64,000 bases of DNA, taken from assembly GCA_026770025.1 (NCBI GenBank), contig JAMXDE010000013.1:434001-498000 (forward strand), read 5' to 3'. Within the stretch, counting starts at the first letter, position 1; each line of letters opens with the position of its first letter. This DNA comes from Craspedostauros australis. Taxonomy: Eukaryota > Bacillariophyta > Bacillariophyceae > Mastogloiales > Achnanthaceae. The position numbers and the translations under genes were made by a program. The notes under the pieces were generated by a model. The model worked only from the letters and a program-made list of their open reading frames with translations. It had not been told where the DNA came from and made no database searches. Shown here in pieces: positions 23,771 through 32,290 of the stretch.

Positions 23771-23910
23771 CAGGTGAGCCCCATGCATCAATGCCAGTCA
23801 TTTCCATTCGATATCTGCACCCGTACTTGTACTTCTTCTCTGTCCAAGTATCCCAAAACATCTCGAAACGTCTCGAAGCACCTCGAAACAGCCAAAACAC
23901 ACGATCCATC

Positions 23911-24878
23911 CTGGCGACGTTTCGACTCCCACCAAAGTCACAAACCGCATGGCAGTCGCAAAAGTGGGCTACGTACTATACGCTCCTCGCTGTCGCCTTG
24001 GTCTCTGTCGTACTGGTGACTCAGATCAACTCTGCCGCTTGCACAAATTCCATCGAAGATGTTAACAGTATCATCACCGCAAACACCGCGGCTGTCATGT
24101 CTTCGCAATCGCTGCGCACAAGTACAGACATTGCGCTCACCAAGCCACCACCACTCAAAACGCAGGCGACCTTGTGTTCTCGAAGACTGCCAGCAACATT
24201 GTTCCAGTCGCAATTTCAGGAGGACAAGTCCCTCATGGAAGGGGTATTTCAGAAACCTCTGTGGTGGCAGCTACATCAAGATGGGCGCCCTCGATGGTGT
24301 TACGCACAGCAATTCGAACGTCTTCAACAAAGGGCTGGATTGGAAGGGCGTCCTCATCGAGGCAGATCCCAACAGCTACGAAAAGCTGGTGAAGAACCGT
24401 CCCAGAGACATCGCCAAGGATCCACGCAGGCGTTTGTCTGGAAGAACGCGACCTGCATTGGGTGCAGGTGAATAAGCATCCCGCTGTTGCTGGATTCCTT
24501 GAATTCGCCAGCGAAGTCTTCAAGGTGACGTGGGATAAGGAGCTCATCGACAACGCACTGATCGTTAAGTGCCGTCGATTGGATACGCTTCTGCACGATG
24601 CTGTGGGCAGAAAGTTTCATTTCGACTTCTTCTCTTTGGATGTGGAAGGTGTCGAACTGCGTGCGCTGCAATCGCTCAACTTCGACGAGAACCAAGTCGG
24701 CGTCATTTTGGTGGAGGCAGATGGATCCAACCCGCGCAAGGATGAGGGCATTAAGACCATCCTGGACCGCGCTAGGTATGCATACGCTGGCAAATTGAAA
24801 GCCTCGAACTGGTACGTCAACCAAAACTTTGATGTCATCTACGCCGATGTCACCTACGACGACCAGAAGGCAGATTAG
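23911..24878 (+). pseudogene. Broken FkbM-type methyltransferase-like gene
   Basis: It is homologous along its length to the intact gene at 29867-30811. Three lesions are visible. The position of the functional ATG reads CTG (23911, LATFRLPPK versus MAKLRLPPR). The frame shifts by +1 near 24237-24243, between ...EDKSLM and YFRNLCGGSYI. It shifts +1 again near 24420, between RPRDIAK and HAGVCLEERDL. After the second shift the frame is open to the stop at 24878 (FHFDFFSLDVEG, GVILVEADGS). Residues of the SAM-dependent fold are otherwise well preserved, so decay is recent or the shifts are sequence errors; the CTG start argues for real inactivation. The hydrophobic anchor (LLAVALVSVVLVTQI) is retained. 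Confidence 0.78.
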
Positions 24879-25545
24879 AGCAAGGCAGAGTAGAACAGGG
24901 CAGCATAAGGCAACAACAACTAAAGTTTGTACTCGTATCTTGTCGAGCCATGCTTCAAGCATAAGATCCTGGTGAACCTCCGGGGGCTCTCTGCCCATCG
25001 GACAGCAGGAGGTTCATTTTCTTTTTCAAGTTACGACCAGCTCGCGTTGGCACATGCTCTGTGTGTGCTCGATTTCTGGTCTCTCCTTGGGTTTTTGTCG
25101 AAAGTCATCATCGCGCAAAAAATCTGAAAATCGACTCGCTTGACTGCATTCCAGTCACGGATTGATCCTGTGATCCTCTCAAGCCGTGATGATCCCAGAG
25201 AAGTTACGACCTGCTGCGGCTCGTATCTCACTCTGTAGGCACACATCTTCACATCGAATCCTCCAACGAAGTAGTGGAATAACAACCAACGCAGGCACTC
25301 CATCCGGAGAGAGCACACTCGCTGGATCGAGACGACAGTGCTGTGTGGTCGCAGGCGGGGGAGCCCTTCGTCCTCTGTCCATACTCGTTGTGCTGACGAT
25401 GAAGACAACAGCGGGCAGTTATCCGTGGTATACCCTCGGACTCTACGAGCAGAATATTCTCTCTCTCTCTCTCTCTCCAGAGTATGTAGGGTACAGTGCT
25501 ATTGTATCCCACGTTTGAACAATTGCATCACATACCGTGAGGCGC
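24879..25545. other. Convergent spacer between FkbM pseudogene and GT61-like C
   Basis: About 670 bp with no supported gene. It contains a CT microsatellite and an inverted pair around 24,973-25,015 (GAACCTCC ... GGAGGTTC) that could form a stem, perhaps a 3'-end structure. Confidence 0.45.
25459..25477. repeat. (CT)n microsatellite
   Basis: CT dinucleotide run just downstream of GT61-like C. Confidence 0.9.
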
Positions 25546-26982
25546 TTATGGAATGAATCCACAGCATCGATGCCATTGATGGACCTGGATCTTCACTGCC
25601 TCTATCACGCGATGCGCTGGCGCACACACTTCCGACATGCGCACGGATTCTTTCTGTTCCCTCGTTTGGAGGAATTGAGAATCCACGTCCCAATCTTCTC
25701 CAAGATAGATGAAGGAATGGTTCAGACCGCTAATTCCAGCCAATGATCCGAAGAATTGGTTCCAGTTATAGCCATATGGAAACAGCTCAATCACCGAACC
25801 GCAACGAGGCATGAATGGGAGGGACGCCAGATACTCACTGTGAGGTGTCAGCAGGATGTCGATGTTGGCGAACAACTCCACTTGGTGCTCGAATGACATG
25901 TCCTCCATGAGGAAAACAGGTGGTTTGTACGGGAGGTCAAATTGATCCTCCAGAAAGGCAGCGACGTCGTGTGCTCCATGGAATCGCCTCCCGATCTTGC
26001 GATTGGCGATGGCGATGCGTGGCGGGCGACGTGGATTGTCAGTAGCATTGTCTCCTGAATTTGCATCATCGCTGGTAGATGGTTCTGTGAGGAATGTGAC
26101 TCCGCAGGATTGATCGATGTAGTGATCCATCCCCAGCATGGTCAGGGTAGCTTGCCTCAACTGAGGCATGTCGTCTGTGTGAGCGGCTCGGTACCCACTC
26201 CTCAGGGTCATGTTTGCATGCGCGACCACGACGTCGGCAGGCGTCAATTTGTTGTTGTCCATGTAGTTCTCGACAAATTGATACGAGATGGTGACCTTGC
26301 TTGCCTTCAATATGCTGTACAGCCCGTCTTGGAATTCGGTTGTATGGAAATACTTGTCTTGGAAGAATTTCCCAACAACAAGTACATGCTTGGCATCTTG
26401 GAAGTGCTGCCACAATGACCAGCATGGCATGAGGTTTTGCATCAGATGCGGGAAGTGACGGATCCATGACGTCTCAGCTATCGTGCACAGAGCCTCCTTG
26501 ATTTGGTGGACGGTGGGCTGGCCATCACCCGATATGTTCGCCTGTTCTCCTTTGTTTGTGTTGGCGCCAACTTGATCCCACGCTTCATCCAGATTGTTGT
26601 GAGGAGCGCCGAAGACAGTCTGTAAATCATAGGATTTTGGATATGCACTGATGGTAAAGGTGTGTGGTATTGACCTGTTCATGAAGTTGCACTGATGGGG
26701 TTTGAAAGGATCCGTTGGCCACTGCAGCATGAAGACGGGAAAGTCTGTGATGTTGTGAGTCCATCCGTACCGGCGACCGACGGGTACCTCCGCTGGTTTA
26801 TTGAGAGCATTTTCCAGCTCATCCATGACGTGTTGGAAAGATCCCAACACGTTGAGGGAGAAGACCCAATTGATAGCCGAGAAAATGACGATGAAGAAAG
26901 CTGCAAGCCAACGCTTGTATTTTGCGTGCTGGATGTCGCGAAGCTTGGTTTGAGACATCATGTTTCGTAATGATACCGTCAT
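25546..26982 (-). CDS. GT61/DUF563-like glycosyltransferase paralogue C, with altered PHGAQ motif
   Basis: 478 aa from ATG 26982, with a signal anchor near residues 25-45 (AAFFIVIFSAINWVFSLNVL). It keeps the family blocks RHFPHLMQ, PCWSLWQHFQDA, RPPRIAIANR, LPYKPPVFLMEDMSFEHQVE and LAGISGLNHSFIYLGED. The normally near-invariant TPHGAQLT is TPHSEYLA here, so the Gly-Ala-Gln after the catalytic-region His is lost. FPYGYNW also replaces PRAYDW in A. The frame is intact with no stop, which suggests a diverged specificity or an inactive family member rather than a decayed gene. It is the most diverged of the four cluster members. Confidence 0.82.
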   Translation of the reverse strand: MTVSLRNMMSQTKLRDIQHAKYKRWLAAFFIVIFSAINWVFSLNVLGSFQHVMDELENALNKPAEVPVGRRYGWTHNITDFPVFMLQWPTDPFKPHQCNFMNRSIPHTFTISAYPKSYDLQTVFGAPHNNLDEAWDQVGANTNKGEQANISGDGQPTVHQIKEALCTIAETSWIRHFPHLMQNLMPCWSLWQHFQDAKHVLVVGKFFQDKYFHTTEFQDGLYSILKASKVTISYQFVENYMDNNKLTPADVVVAHANMTLRSGYRAAHTDDMPQLRQATLTMLGMDHYIDQSCGVTFLTEPSTSDDANSGDNATDNPRRPPRIAIANRKIGRRFHGAHDVAAFLEDQFDLPYKPPVFLMEDMSFEHQVELFANIDILLTPHSEYLASLPFMPRCGSVIELFPYGYNWNQFFGSLAGISGLNHSFIYLGEDWDVDSQFLQTREQKESVRMSEVCAPAHRVIEAVKIQVHQWHRCCGFIP

Positions 26983-28025
26983 GGTTGTGTTCTTGCTGTC
27001 GCTGCTGCTGCCGATATTGCCGTTGTTGCTGGTCTTTGACAGTTGATAATCAGCGCATTGGAAAATGGTGAATGCAACGGTGAATGCAACGGTGAATGCA
27101 ATGCTGTCAAGATGAAGGTTGCGAGCAGAGCTGGTCGTCCTCTGGTTCGTATTCGTGTTCGTATGCGGGAGGAGAGGAGGTTGAGTGGAGCAGAGTATTG
27201 TTACTCTCTCTCTCTCTCTCTCTCTCTCTTGTTACTTCGATCGTTCTCTCCTGAGAGAGGGAGAGTATTGGTATCGTATGCTGGTATGATACCTGGGTTG
27301 CCTGTTGCTGTACGTGGTAATACCGATGCAACTGCGGCACAAGCACAAGATTTGGCGCGAGCGTTGCGACGAGAACGGGCGAGCCGCTTGCTGATCTGCG
27401 TCAATTCTTCCGCTGATTCGCGCCTCAGTCGATTTCGCGTTGTTGGCTTCCCGTGTTGACCCAACGGCCCGCCCATCTGTTTTTGATGTGCGCGAGAGCG
27501 CCGCAACAAAATTCCCACCAACCGACCTGTGGCAGACGTTTGAGTCCAATTTGTCGAGGCTCCAGAACCGCAAATGCCAACAAAAAAATCGCGCAGATTT
27601 CGTTGACCGGACAAGACCAAACGTGATGTGGAGATGGAGAGGGACACCAAGCAACACACGCAATAACAGCACATTTTGAACATCACAGGAACAACAAGAC
27701 CAAGAACAATCGTCTCAAAGATTGCGTTCCGCTTGCGATAGCAAGGCTTCCAGAACATGCAATAGTATTGTAGAATACCATATTATCCACACAGCACAAA
27801 ACGCGTCTGCTTGGCATTTGTATTCACTCCAACAGCATCCAAAGACAGCAACGACAAGTGTGTCGATGGTCCCCAAGAGCTAGGTGTGACGCGTGTGCTC
27901 ACAACGTCGGACTTCGGCGCTCTACATGTCTCTTCGAAGGAGCCGACGTGCAATCATTGATTCATCATCTGCGTTCCTTCCATCGACAGCCCAGCGGTGT
28001 CCGCATCGTCCACATCGCCGACGCC
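26983..28025. other. Divergent intergenic region between GT61-like C and D
   Basis: About 1 kb holding the promoters of two divergent glycosyltransferase genes. It has an imperfect repeat of GGTGAATGCAAC near 27065-27100 and a CT microsatellite. Open frames here are low-complexity and unsupported. Confidence 0.45.
27204..27229. repeat. (CT)n microsatellite
   Basis: CT run in the divergent promoter region of two GT61-like genes. Confidence 0.9.
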
Positions 28026-29525
28026 ATGCCACCCAGCAACACGAAGCGCTCCACCAACCGTGGAATAATGATGAGCCCACATCGCCTGGCGGTTGTTGCC
28101 TCCGTCATTATTTTCACGCTGGCGAATTGGAGCCTGTCTCTGCGGGTGCTGGAGTATTCCCAACACCTCAACGATACCTTCGACGATGTCTTCAATAGTC
28201 CAACTCAATTACTTGTGGATCGTTCGCATCAGTGGAATAGCAACATCACTGCATTTCCACCCTTCATGCTGCAATGGCCGACCGATCCCTTTGGGCCCAG
28301 CGAATGTAGTATTCTGGATGACAGCATTCCCCATATATTCCACATCAACGACTATGCGAGATCTTACGATTTGGATGATGTCGTTCAAGGCGTTCATGGA
28401 AATCTCACACAAGCATGGAATCAGGCTTCTGCATCTGCCAGTGCATCTGCCACCACATCGATCCATTTTACTACATCCAACATATCCAACAATACTGGTA
28501 CAACAACAGACCACAGCGCATCTGCCAACCAACACCCAAATTCCATCAAGATGGTCGCATGCAGCTTCACCAACCTTCAGTTCGCCACGCATTTTCCGCA
28601 CCAGATGCAGCACATTCTCCCATGCTGGTCCTTGTGGCAGCACTTTCCAGACGCCAAGCACGTTTTCCTCATCCGGAAACGGCGTTACAGATACTTTCTC
28701 AATGGCTCGGCGTTCAGCAGGGGCATGTCCGATGTCATGCGAGCCAACGGCATCCGGATTCTTAACTTGCGGATGCAAATCTTCCAGCAGCGATACTCAG
28801 CCCATCATGGTCACAACTCGCTCTTGATGGCACACTCACCTCGAGCGGAAGGCTTCCGAGCAGCGCATCCAGATGATATGCCAAGTCTGAGGCGGAAGAT
28901 CTTGGACTTTTTTGAATTGAGCCATTACGCCGATCAGCATTGCGGGATGACGGAGTCGCACGATGAGCAAGGCACACGATCTACGTCAAGGACGGCCAGG
29001 GATGGACCAGCCGCGAGAGGCGCCTCGAATGAAAAACCCGTCCGTCCGCCCCGCATTGTCATTATCAATCGCAATAGGACGAGGCAGTTGCTTGGCATGC
29101 ACAATGTCTCCAGCATGGTGCAGACAGAACTGGAGTTGCCGTACCGACCACCCGTGGTCTTCCTCGAAGATATGTCATTCGAGCAGCAGGTGGAGGTATT
29201 CAACAACATCGACATCCTCCTGACGCCGCACGGCGCGCAGCTGACGTCCATTCCATTCATGCAGCAGTGCAGCTCCGTCATCGAGATCTTTCCGTACGGT
29301 TACGGCCGTGAAGAGTACTACGGCAGCTTGGCGGGCCTCTCCGGTGTGAACCACTCCTACATCTACCTTGGGACGGACATGGTCGCCGAGACCAAGGAGA
29401 TGGACACACGAGAAGGACAGCAGGCCGCGCGCAATCCCCCCGTTTGCGCTCCGGCATTCCGGATGATTGAGGCCATCAAGATACAGGTGGGGCAGTGGCG
29501 TCGATGCTGCGGGTTGGACGTGTGA
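28026..29525 (+). CDS. GT61/DUF563-like glycosyltransferase, type II membrane protein (paralogue D)
   Basis: 499 aa from ATG 28026. The frame is open upstream only to a GTG, and paralogue alignment places the start just before the anchor. The anchor is VVASVIIFTLANWSLSLRVL. Family blocks include FPHQMQHILPCWSLWQHFPD, RPPRIVIINRN, LPYRPPVVFLEDMSFEQQ and LLTPHGAQLTSIPFM. It is the only plus-strand member of the four and forms a convergent pair with the intact FkbM-like gene, 341 bp away. Serine/threonine-rich, N-glycosylation-sequon-rich segments (ISNNTGTTTD) sit in the variable central part. The donor sugar is unknown. Confidence 0.84.
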   Translation: MPPSNTKRSTNRGIMMSPHRLAVVASVIIFTLANWSLSLRVLEYSQHLNDTFDDVFNSPTQLLVDRSHQWNSNITAFPPFMLQWPTDPFGPSECSILDDSIPHIFHINDYARSYDLDDVVQGVHGNLTQAWNQASASASASATTSIHFTTSNISNNTGTTTDHSASANQHPNSIKMVACSFTNLQFATHFPHQMQHILPCWSLWQHFPDAKHVFLIRKRRYRYFLNGSAFSRGMSDVMRANGIRILNLRMQIFQQRYSAHHGHNSLLMAHSPRAEGFRAAHPDDMPSLRRKILDFFELSHYADQHCGMTESHDEQGTRSTSRTARDGPAARGASNEKPVRPPRIVIINRNRTRQLLGMHNVSSMVQTELELPYRPPVVFLEDMSFEQQVEVFNNIDILLTPHGAQLTSIPFMQQCSSVIEIFPYGYGREEYYGSLAGLSGVNHSYIYLGTDMVAETKEMDTREGQQAARNPPVCAPAFRMIEAIKIQVGQWRRCCGLDV

Positions 29526-29866
29526 AAAAAGAGCATGATAGAGCAGAGCACTCTATTTTTGGAAAGTGACAAAGTATTGGCACTCAATCTCTCTGTGATT
29601 TACCCGAGTGCGCTCTCTGGAATAGACTGGAGCACTCCTCGAGTATGCGCCTGCATGTACCATACGAATACTATACTGCTCTATTTGTGTTCCGTCTCGC
29701 TGTGAGTGTCACACTACATCCACTGCTACCTTGAAAGATTTGGAAGAAACGGATGATACTCCGACATCCGTGGGGCCATGCATTGGCACCACGCTCAACG
29801 CGACTTGTACGGTACGATTTTCAAAATGAATTAGTGTTGGCTTGGGACAAGCTTATGTGAACTGCC
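29526..29866. other. Convergent 3' spacer between GT61-like D and FkbM-like gene
   Basis: 341 bp between two stops; it must contain both polyadenylation regions. No repeats or genes were recognised. Confidence 0.4.
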
Positions 29867-30811
29867 CTACCCTTCCTTCTTATCGTCATAGATGACGTCA
29901 TCGTAGATCAGATCAAAGTTATCGTTCACGAACCAGTTGGATCGATTGATTGTGCCGATGAAAGTGTACCCAGCACGGTGCAGGATGGTCTTGATGGCCT
30001 GGTCCTTGCGACCATTGGCACCGTCAGCCTCAACGAGGATGACACCGAATTGATACTCGTTGAAGTTGAGCGACTGCAGCGCCAGCAGCTCCGCACCTTC
30101 GACGTCCAACGAGAAGAAGTCGAAGTGGAACGTCGTGCCCACAGTCTCACTCAGGATCTTGTCCAGCCGGCGGCATCTCACGATCAAGGCGTTATTGATC
30201 ATGGCTGGTGTCCACCACCTCTTCTTGAAGCCTTCCGCGGCGAATTCGAGGAAGCCGCACACGGCAGGATCCGAGCTATGGATGTAATGCAGATCGCGCT
30301 CATCCAGACAGACACCTGCATGGACCCTGGCGAGCTCATTGGGACGGTTGACCAGCACCTTTTGGTAGCTTGCGGGGTTGGCCTCGATGAGCACGCCTTT
30401 CCAATCCAATCCCTTGTTGAAGACGTAGGAATTGCTGTACCGAAGGCCATCGAGGGCGCCCATCTCGATGTAGGAGCCTCCGCAGAGGTTCTTGAACCAC
30501 CCGAGGAGGAGCTCATCTTCCTTCGATTGCGACAGGAAGATTTGTTTCGGCAACTGACGATTGCACAAGGTGGCTTGCGTCTTTTGGACTGTTGGTTGCA
30601 CGAGTGCGGTGCGCAGAGACTGCGAAGCAACAGCACTGTTGGCATCGTTGGCACCGTTGGCACCGCTGGCATCGTTCGAAGCGTTTTCGAGGTTGCCTGG
30701 TTGGATGTTGATCGTGACCACTGCAGCGAGCACGATGATGGAGATGAGCGCAGCCCACTTCTGCGATGATGGTGCGGATTCTAGGCGTGGTGGGAGTCGG
30801 AGCTTTGCCAT
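29867..30811 (-). CDS. FkbM-type methyltransferase-like protein with N-terminal membrane anchor
   Basis: 314 aa from ATG 30811. Upstream ATG 30988 is in frame, but this ATG has a better context (AACATGG) and matches the start of the pseudogene copy. A hydrophobic anchor lies near residues 15-35 (WAALISIIVLAAVVTI). The SAM-binding fold is indicated by NLCGGSYIEMGALDG, KGLDWKGVLIEANP and FHFDFFSLDVEGAELLAL, and the C-terminal block reads GVILVEADG. FkbM-like proteins methylate sugars or small molecules. Next to GT61-like genes, O-methylation of a secreted glycan or glycoprotein is a reasonable inference. The intact frame contrasts with the disrupted plus-strand copy 6 kb away. Confidence 0.83.
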   Translation of the reverse strand: MAKLRLPPRLESAPSSQKWAALISIIVLAAVVTINIQPGNLENASNDASGANGANDANSAVASQSLRTALVQPTVQKTQATLCNRQLPKQIFLSQSKEDELLLGWFKNLCGGSYIEMGALDGLRYSNSYVFNKGLDWKGVLIEANPASYQKVLVNRPNELARVHAGVCLDERDLHYIHSSDPAVCGFLEFAAEGFKKRWWTPAMINNALIVRCRRLDKILSETVGTTFHFDFFSLDVEGAELLALQSLNFNEYQFGVILVEADGANGRKDQAIKTILHRAGYTFIGTINRSNWFVNDNFDLIYDDVIYDDKKEG

Positions 30812-32290
30812 GTTGGATGGTTTGGAGCTGATAGTTGATAGTTGGTGTTTGTGTTGTAATCGGGAAGACGTGAATGATGGCAGAACGATCCTCTCTCGAT
30901 GTCGAGTGGCTTGTTGAGCAATACAATATGATGAAGTATGGTGAAGTATGGTGAAGTATGGAGAACAGGGAGTTTCGTTTGCGAGCATCGCGTCGTGACA
31001 GAGTTAGTTGCCGTTGGATGTTGGTGTTTTGCGTGTTTTGCGTCTTTTTTGCGCGTTGTTGGTGTTTTGGCGTCATCGTGTCATTGTTGTGCTCCATTGC
31101 CCAACGGCCATTGTTAGAACCCGGCCACAACACGCCCAACTCCCTCAACGCGAGTTCTGGCGAGCTCTCTTTGGATCCAATCGCTCTTACGACTGCTCCA
31201 ATGCGCTCCACGACCAAAACAACCGTATCATTCGAACTTCATGAGTCCTGTACGCGCCAGTTTCGTGTTGGCGCTACGGACTTCAAATTGCGCTCAGATC
31301 TGTCCGACATATTGTTTTCGTCCGTTTTGCGATTGCGGGGTTGGTGTAAATATCTTATTGCACGACGTTTCCAATACGACGATTCATTTTCGCGGAGGTT
31401 GATCGAACGAGGCGATGACTTGCGACACTTAGTTGGCATGTCGGTGGGACAGAAGAAAGACAAATTGCGCCTTCGTTTCGTGCAACATGAACACGTTGGG
31501 CACAAAAAAGCGTGGAAGTCGTGCGGGAGCAGGAAGTTCGTGGAGCACCACGAAGCGAGATGTTGGCTGCGCGCTGTTGTGTCACGAAAAAGAGGCACAC
31601 AGCAAGGAGGCTGTTGTGAGATTCCCTTGTGTGGTCATCAACCACCATCGAAATCATACCATCCAACACTCTGACACTCAACCATCTCCAACACTCAACC
31701 ATCTCCGAGCTACTCTCTTGTTGACGCACAGAGTACCAACCCCACCGACACATCGAGAAGAGAAGCATCCAGAACCATCGTGTTGTCGCAAGTGCTCCAA
31801 TCCAGCAAGTATTATATTATACCTATTATAATAGACGAGGAGGACACGAGTGGAGTGCCACACCTGCAAGCAAGAGCGAGCAGAAGGAGAGAGACAGAAT
31901 TCTTGGTCAGTTCTTGGTTGGCGCGGAAAGTTTGGAACGACTGAATTCCATCTGGTTTTGCCACATTTCGTTCGGTTTGGCTTTGTTACGGAATACACTA
32001 CCCATAGTAGGATAGTATAGCATAGTGCAAGTGGAGTGCATGCCACTGGTGGCGGTATTGGCAACGACAGCAATAGCATAGCAGAGTATAGCAGAGTATA
32101 GTCGGAGTAACAGCGGGAGTACAGTACTGGTGGCAACCCAGATCTGTTCCGCATTGCCAGAAAGACAGACGGAGAGGCACGGATCAGCGCCGAAAGGCAC
32201 CGCAGGCACTCCGCCAATAGGGAGAGCACACAGCTTCGGACTCTCTCCAGAGAGTAGTATATTGGGACACGCAGCGCATACCACGCAACC
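30812..32290. other. Divergent intergenic region between FkbM-like and LRR genes
   Basis: About 1.5 kb. The largest frame (30958-31674, +) has no recognisable domain or codon pattern and is judged fortuitous. Promoters of both flanking genes must lie here. Nothing else was seen. Confidence 0.45.

Larger units (their letters stand above)
22304..23910. other. Intergenic region with simple and tandem repeats
   Basis: It lies between GT61-like B (-) and the FkbM pseudogene (+). It contains the 5' flank of B with a long upstream open extension (to 22684), an AGAGC/AGAGT microsatellite and a 181-bp tandem repeat. Both repeats are listed separately. Confidence 0.5.

Noticed and set aside
24973..25015. 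GAACCTCC ... GGAGGTTC stem considered as a terminator or RNA gene
   Set aside because: It is a short isolated stem in a eukaryotic 3' region with no further structure.
30958..31674. 238-aa frame in the FkbM-LRR spacer
   Set aside because: No domain, odd composition, no conserved neighbours; likely chance.
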